Source: Papaver somniferum (lineage: Eukaryota > Streptophyta > Magnoliopsida > Ranunculales > Papaveraceae). Taken from it: 64,000 bases of DNA. The notes under the pieces were generated by a model, which worked only from the letters and a program-made list of their open reading frames with translations, made no database searches and was not told where the DNA came from. The stretch lies in the NCBI RefSeq assembly GCF_003573695.1, contig NC_039359.1, positions 77,886,783 to 77,950,782 of the forward strand, in the 5' to 3' direction. Made by a program: the position numbers and the translations under genes. This document shows positions 59,272 to 64,000 of the stretch, piece by piece. How positions within the stretch are numbered: the first letter of the stretch is position 1; every line of letters begins with the position of its first letter.

Positions 59272-59628
59272 TGAGGGGTGAATATGATATTGGTTCTATC
59301 CGTCCTAATCACACCTAATGACAACACTTTCTATGAATGGTATGAGAGAGAACTTGCTTTCCATTGTACTATCTACCTCTTTATGTAGACTTTCCCAAAA
59401 GCCCTTCCTTTTATGACGTCATGCCACATGTTCTAAACCTTCTTAATTACAACATATGCCACCCCTTCTCTAATACAACCTTCTCCTTTCCCAATTCCCT
59501 CCTTGTACTTTCCTCATTATGGGTACTTCTTAATGGACTTGGGCTTTAGTCCCCGTATCTCAAGTTGAGTTTGGCTCCTCTTTAAGGGCTCCCTAGCCTT
59601 GCTAAGGGGTAATAATTGTCATGTATCA
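59272..59628 (-). mobile_element. 5' LTR of the Tat-like Ty3 element (~357 bp)
   Basis: Plus strand TGAGGGGTGAATATG...TGTCATGTATCA. On the minus strand it starts TGATACATGACAATTATT (or seven bases later at TGACAATT) and ends CATATTCACCCCTCA. A TATA-like CATAAAAGGAAGG (minus) lies near 59420, about 150 bp before the LTR end. It is followed, after ACAT, by TTGGAGGCCACACCAGG, a possible primer site I cannot assign to a tRNA. The second LTR is not in the window. Confidence 0.6.
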
Positions 59629-60326
59629 ATAATTATGTGTTGGTCGTTATTTTAGTGTAATTACGACCATGCGAACCAACAACAATCAAACACTTGTTTT
59701 CTTGTGTATAATTGTGCAATTAGTCGTCACGGTTTTTGAAACCTAGTCTGCCGACTATTGGTTGGTCGTCACGTTGGTGCATTTTCCACTATGACGACCG
59801 CATCAACCGTTAAAAAAAAGAATGTTTTTTGTGTCCCATTTTGCTTTTTGGTCGGCATGCTATTTGTTGGCGAGCATGACGACTTTTCATACCTGAAAAT
59901 CCTGAAAGTGTTAATTTCTTCTGTAATTTGAATAATTAAACCAACAAAACTCGGTTGAATACCATCTTGAGAAGTGTTTGACTAGAGTAATTCATTTTCG
60001 TTACAAAATTCTCGAAAACCCAAATTTTTCAAGAAAAAGAATTCTACCAAGATTCATAAGTTAAATCTAACAAAAATAACAATGAAAATGTTTAATTAGC
60101 AAATTTAATCTAATATTATTAACTTAACTTATTCGATAGATTAGTGCTAATTAATTAGGAGGCAAATTAGGCATTACCAATGGATAAGGGGTTTTGAATT
60201 TTACTTTCAAATGACCCTATATTGTCTTATTCCTATACCCCATAGTTTGGGTATACCCCAATCTCGCGAGTAGTCTCAAGGTCTTATTTAACTAACTTTA
60301 TTTGATTTTAGGATGAGGTGGTCTTA
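59629..60326. other. AT-rich intergenic sequence
   Basis: No ORF or recognised element. A short stretch (59640-59880) repeats GTCGTCA/GACGAC motifs on both strands, possibly a decayed inverted-repeat element. Confidence 0.4.
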
Positions 60327-60519
60327 AGACCAAATATCATGAAGAAAGTCTAATCTAGAATTTCTCTTTTACCCCCACTTAGCCATGTAATCTTTCTTTA
60401 GGACTTTTTCCACCAAATTTAGTTTCCAATGCAAGGGTCAAGATAATAAAGAAAGATAACATGACTAAGTGGGGGTAATGGAAATTTTTTAGATTAGACT
60501 TTCTTCATAGTCTTGGGTC
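60327..60519. mobile_element. MITE-like hairpin element (193 bp)
   Basis: Two arms of about 73 bp (60327-60400 and 60447-60519) are inverted copies sharing 'atgaagaaagtctaatcta' and 'acccccacttag.catgt.atctttcttta', with a spacer of about 46 bp. The dinucleotide TA flanks both ends (60325-60326 and 60520-60521). The layout fits a foldback or Tc1/mariner-type MITE; the terminal bases are not the classic Stowaway ends, so the superfamily is open. Confidence 0.7.
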
Positions 60520-61458
60520 TATGAAGTGATGACTTCGTCAACTCATAAGATATAAAAGAGAATTCAAAATATGTGTAAGTTGGCGGACTCAAAAATTTAT
60601 GGGAAGCATTCGAGCCTTTAGGTTCGCAAACTCAAAAGCTTAGGTTCTCGAACTCAAAGGCTCAAAAAGTCACAGGAAATTTTCTTATACTAGGTTCGCG
60701 AACTCACCTTTTTAGCTTCGTAAACTCAAATCACGTTAAGTCTCAGGAGAAATTTTCTTTTCTATTATCAGGCATGCTTTTTCTTATTCGTATATAAATA
60801 AAAAAAATCGAGGTAATAGGTGTTTACCCGTACTAAAAATTGTAAATTATTATATACACATTAAAATTATTTAATTAACATTTATCCACATTTTCTTAAA
60901 CCTAAAGTACTTTTCGATTTAGGATTTGCAGAACCCCAAATTTGTTTATGTATATGTATATTGATCGCGCCACTTTTAAATTGTTGGAGAAAATATATTT
61001 TTAAAAAAGTTAGTTTGCACATGCGAATTTATTAATATGATTTATTTTCTTGTATTTGAAAACTGGACTAGATCCCGGGATTTTTGGGCCTTGCAGTTTT
61101 CCTCGTTAAATTTTGTTGTTATGATAATTTACTTTACTTTCCACATTATAATTATTGTTATAGTTATAATTAAAATAATAGCATTGTACGTTAATCAAGC
61201 ACTTGGTACGATCCTATAGAGTGGTCCAGTTGCGAACTTAAGTTATTTACTAAGTGTAAATCTTGTTGAAGTAATCTTCTAAAAAAAATTGTTTATTTTA
61301 TATTATACAAGGTATGCCTGTAGTAGGTTAATCCGAACAGATTGTGGTATACTTGGTACCCTCGTCATTTCAGATAATAAATAAATTATGGTTCTTATCT
61401 CCAGTACTACCCAAAAATGATTCAGTCTTTTTTTGGAACTCAAGCATTCACCGAGGAT
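60520..61458. other. AT-rich intergenic sequence
   Basis: No coding support. The stretch 60590-60740 has several TTCGCGAACTCA/TTCGCAAACTCA phrases resembling a piece of the copia LTR (about 4690-4740), perhaps a decayed LTR fragment. Confidence 0.4.
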
Positions 61459-61820
61459 CAAGGTTTTTAAAGCGTGAAGCGGAGCGCTACTCGTTTTTGT
61501 ATTTCTAAGAAGCGATGCGTATGTTGAAGCGTGAAGCGTCGCTTCATGGTTTACAGTTGAAGTGGATAAATGTAGGAAGATAATATTTATATACATGTAA
61601 TATATGTCTAAGTATTATCAAAAATTAAGGCATGGCACAATGGTTCAGTTTGCTCCATGTAAATGGAACGTCAGGGCTTCGAACCCCCTCAATGTTACGA
61701 TTGAAGATGCGCTTCAATCGGTTGAAGATGCGCTTCAATGTTACGAGTCGAAGCGATTTGTCGGATTTTGAAGCGAAGCGTACGCTTCGAAACGTGAAGC
61801 ATACGCTTTTAAAAACCATG
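61459..61820. mobile_element. hAT-type MITE (362 bp) with 8-bp target duplication
   Basis: CCGAGGAT occurs on both flanks (61451-61458 and 61821-61828), the 8-bp duplication typical of hAT elements. The ends are inverted: CAAGGTTTTTAAAGCG on the left and CATGGTTTTTAAAAGCG on the right (reverse complement). The interior has many GAAGCG/CGCTTC motifs, a direct repeat of about 23 bp (TTGAAGATGCGCTTCAAT at about 61702 and 61725), and a tRNA-like stretch. No transposase, so it is non-autonomous. Confidence 0.75.
61631..61695 (+). ncRNA. tRNA-like sequence inside the hAT MITE
   Basis: An A-box-like TGGCACAATGGTT (61634-61646) is followed about 30 bp later by a B-box-like GCTTCGAACCCCC (61677-61689), with a possible anticodon-type stem TCCAT...ATGGA between. 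The acceptor stem does not pair well and there is no poly(A), so this is a tRNA-derived relic (SINE head or captured tRNA), not a working tRNA gene. Confidence 0.35.
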
Positions 61821-62559
61821 CCGAGGATTATGTAAAGTTTAACTAAAATTGCAAACCACGGTTATATGTTGGTGCTCGCTCTAAATCTTTTAAATAAAAA
61901 TTATAGAAAACCAAGTAATGTCACTGAGCTAGCATTTATAAATAGACATTCGCTTATTGTTCACAATACAAACACATTCGAGCTCCTCGTAATGTTCAGG
62001 GAACAAGATTTTATTGACGCTATCCCGTTGTCATTCGTTTTCTTAGCATAACGCTTTTAAAAAAAATTCAACTAGACACACTTAATCCGTGGGATTTTGG
62101 CTTTCTAAAATTTGAGTTTCCATCTGTCGCAGTTGAGTACAGTTCAAGCCATTTTATTCATCTTCCTTCTAACTCCCACTTTGGTTTGTAAAATGGAACT
62201 AAATCTCCCTCTCATCTAATTTGCAACAATATGTACAAATCTAATAGTTAATGTAATTGATATAACCAATATTTTCATAATTAAATTTTGTGTATATCGA
62301 TAATTTGACAAATACCTAAACTGGATGTAAATAATTTTGAACAATTTGAGTCCTACGATTTCTAGATATTATTAGATATAAACGCCATCAAGAATATCTT
62401 CAGACTCTATCTCCAACAGCAGGGGATTGTACTCGAACATCTTTTCGAACTCAGACTAACTGCCTCTTAGAGTGACTGGATTAACTCGTTCTGGATGGCT
62501 AGATATATGCATAGGAATATACCATGACCATCATATTCTCTAACCTTTTGAAACTCATG
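61821..62559. other. AT-rich intergenic sequence
   Basis: Nothing recognisable. A 61-codon ORF at 61866-62051 has no domain and ordinary AT-rich composition. Confidence 0.4.
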
Positions 62560-62640
62560 CTTTTTTCTTTTTTTTTTTGATCGGTAAATAATTTGATGCT
62601 GGCAAGTTTCGAACTCAGACCACTGGTATCATCACCCAAT
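62560..62640 (-). mobile_element. 5'-truncated SINE (or LINE tail) with target duplication
   Basis: The nine bases AAACTCATG flank the insert exactly (62551-62559 and 62641-62649). On the minus strand the insert carries a B-box-like GAGTTCGAAACTTGCC, then GCATCAAATTATTTACCGATC and a terminal poly(A) (plus-strand poly-T 62561-62578). The A box is missing, so it is truncated or a short non-LTR tail. Confidence 0.65.
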
Positions 62641-62837
62641 AAACTCATGTTCTTTATTCTGCTCATAGTTTAATCCATTCACTGGGTCGCCGATTGATCA
62701 TTTGACTTTTTTGTTTCTTTTTGTTCTTGGATTATACATTTTGAAGAAGAACTTAGTACAATAAAAACTTGGAGAAAAATAAAAATAAAGGTTTAGAATG
62801 ATTTTTTATTTTTCTAATGAACAAGGGGGAGAAAGTG
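62641..62837. other. AT-rich intergenic sequence
   Basis: No gene. It ends with AACAAGGGGGAGAAAG at 62820-62835, which looks like a polypurine tract but precedes an LTR edge of the opposite orientation. Confidence 0.4.
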
Positions 62838-64000
62838 TTGTAGTTTTTCAAAAGTGATAAATAAGAGTTCGTTGCTCGGACTTGTAAAGATTTAAAAATA
62901 AAGATATATACAGAAAATATGTCATAAGATCAAGAGGAACCAGGACTCAGGATCCCAATGTGTTTCATATTCAAGTGGCTCAGAAAATAATCCTAGGCGA
63001 TTATAGCTCAAAATAAAACAAATATTAACTCTATCTTTGCCAAATTAGATTCCATAAAATATTACTTGTATCTTATAAGCATGGCACATCAAGAATCCCT
63101 AGGACTAAGCATATTTCATCAAACAAAATCACAAGTAATTAATTGAAATCATAAATCAATTAAAATCGGTGCAAAAAGTGAATTAAGAATTATTTAAATA
63201 ACCACATGGCTGAAAAACAGCTTCCTCCATCATCCCAGTATTGGGGTTTAGCTACTCATAATAATAATGTTCTCAAAATACATAATTGATGCACAAAATA
63301 TGATTAAAAGAGTGAAAAATATAAAACAGTGAAACTACGACCCCCTATAAGCGTCCAGAGAAGAACGATACCAGGAAACTGCAGTAAAGGAACGACACTC
63401 CTCTGCTGCTGTTAATGCTGCGGAAAATAAGACTGCTATGTGCAGTCTGTTCTTCGTGTTCTTCAAGGTCCTCTAATGGCAGCGGCAGCAGGTGGGAATT
63501 GCTGCTAATCCTTCTTCTTCGCTCCTCTGCGTCCCAAACCTTCCCCAAACTCTTGATAAACTTTTGTGAACCCATCCCATGTTATTTATACACACACAGG
63601 GCGATTAAAATCCGAGATAAATCCGAGTATAACTCGGTTTCCTTGTTTTTCACGGAACCCTCTTTACGCGTCTTCTTTAGGTCTCCAACTTATCCCAAAC
63701 TCATAGTTAGATATAGAAGAATCTATAGGAATGTATATCCACAACTTAGTCACGCTGGAAATCCAAATTCGACTCAAACAAAACCCAACAGAGTCCGAGT
63801 TTTTCTTCTTCCCTGTTTTATCTCCAATCGGTTCTCACGGCTTATCCAGCCACTTCTGGCCCTTACAATCACCCTTGTTAGCTTCCTATAAGTCCATAGA
63901 GTAAGCCCAAACATTTCCAGCCCTTTAATCGCACTATAGCTCCTTCAAAAATTCCGATCAAAAACTGCCAGTTAACAAACTCACTTTCCCGCCAAAACTT
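62838..64000 (-). mobile_element. third Athila-type LTR, partial (runs off the window)
   Basis: It shares with the two Athila LTRs the ordered blocks 'gttcg...gacttgt.aa', 'agattcca..a.tatt', 'aacagcttcctcca', 'ggggtttagct.ctcat', 'gattaaaagagtgaaaa' and a final 'tcccgccaaaa'. The left edge is TGTTGTAG (62838) or the TGATAAAT a few bases later. No primer site lies to its left, so it is the outer end of a 3' LTR or a solo LTR whose element would lie beyond 64000. The 158-codon plus-strand ORF at 63415-63891 is antisense LTR sequence, not a gene. Confidence 0.6.

Noticed and set aside
61631..61695. Considered as a functional tRNA gene
   Set aside because: A and B boxes are present but the acceptor and T stems do not pair properly, and it lies inside a MITE.
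63415..63891. 158-codon plus-strand ORF at the right edge
   Set aside because: It lies antisense within an Athila-type LTR; the corresponding region of the other Athila LTRs does not keep it open.

Overview
The window is nuclear DNA from a flowering plant, almost certainly a dicot. It is AT-rich and made almost entirely of nested LTR retrotransposons: Ty1/copia with an initiator-Met tRNA primer site, and Ty3 elements of Athila and Tat/Ogre type. There is also a plant mobile domain (PMD) gene with introns, a hAT-type MITE and a SINE-like tail. Repeated pieces such as GTTCGCGGAC give a faint impression of Ranunculales/poppy DNA, but I cannot verify that. I found no intact host gene, rRNA, true tRNA or CRISPR array.

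Layout. 1-755 is the end of a copia LTR. 756-1320 is an unrecognised plus-strand ORF remnant. 1520-2110 is an 88-bp tandem array. From 2211 to 39899 a composite block of about 12.7 kb is present three times head to tail (2211-14880, 14881-27588, 27589-39899). Each block holds, in order: a 47-bp minisatellite; the C-terminal end of a Ty3 integrase (minus strand); a copia element (minus strand) with one complete 2.4-kb LTR, a coding-poor interior and one truncated LTR; a 4.0-4.4 kb LTR-like segment (TG...CA) packed with about 200-bp satellite units and GGCATGG-rich repeats; and a 320-bp leader. After copy 3 the leader runs directly into a plus-strand PMD pseudogene (39810-50783), split at 40055-48373 by an Athila-like element with matched LTRs and a 5-bp target duplication. 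At about 50783 the PMD gene is cut off against a second, 3'-truncated Athila element (to 55401). That element abuts the RNase H-RT-protease-gag-LTR part of a Tat-like Ty3 element (55402-59628, minus strand). The last 4.4 kb is gene-free AT-rich DNA with a MITE-like hairpin, a hAT MITE, a SINE tail and the start of a third Athila LTR.

How the parts relate. The integrase end at 2670-3044 and the RT/RNase H at 55402 onward lie on the same strand and may be the two ends of one Tat element opened by later insertions: copia into integrase, and Athila next to RNase H. The PMD ORF starts 250-340 bp from the LTR-like segment. It may therefore be cargo of a Ty3 element, either sense or as an antisense ORF next to a 3' LTR. 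The order of events would be copia insertion, then triplication through a 6-bp microhomology (CATCCC). The middle copy also shows a base-loss pattern that looks like a long-read consensus artefact, so the copy number should be treated with caution.
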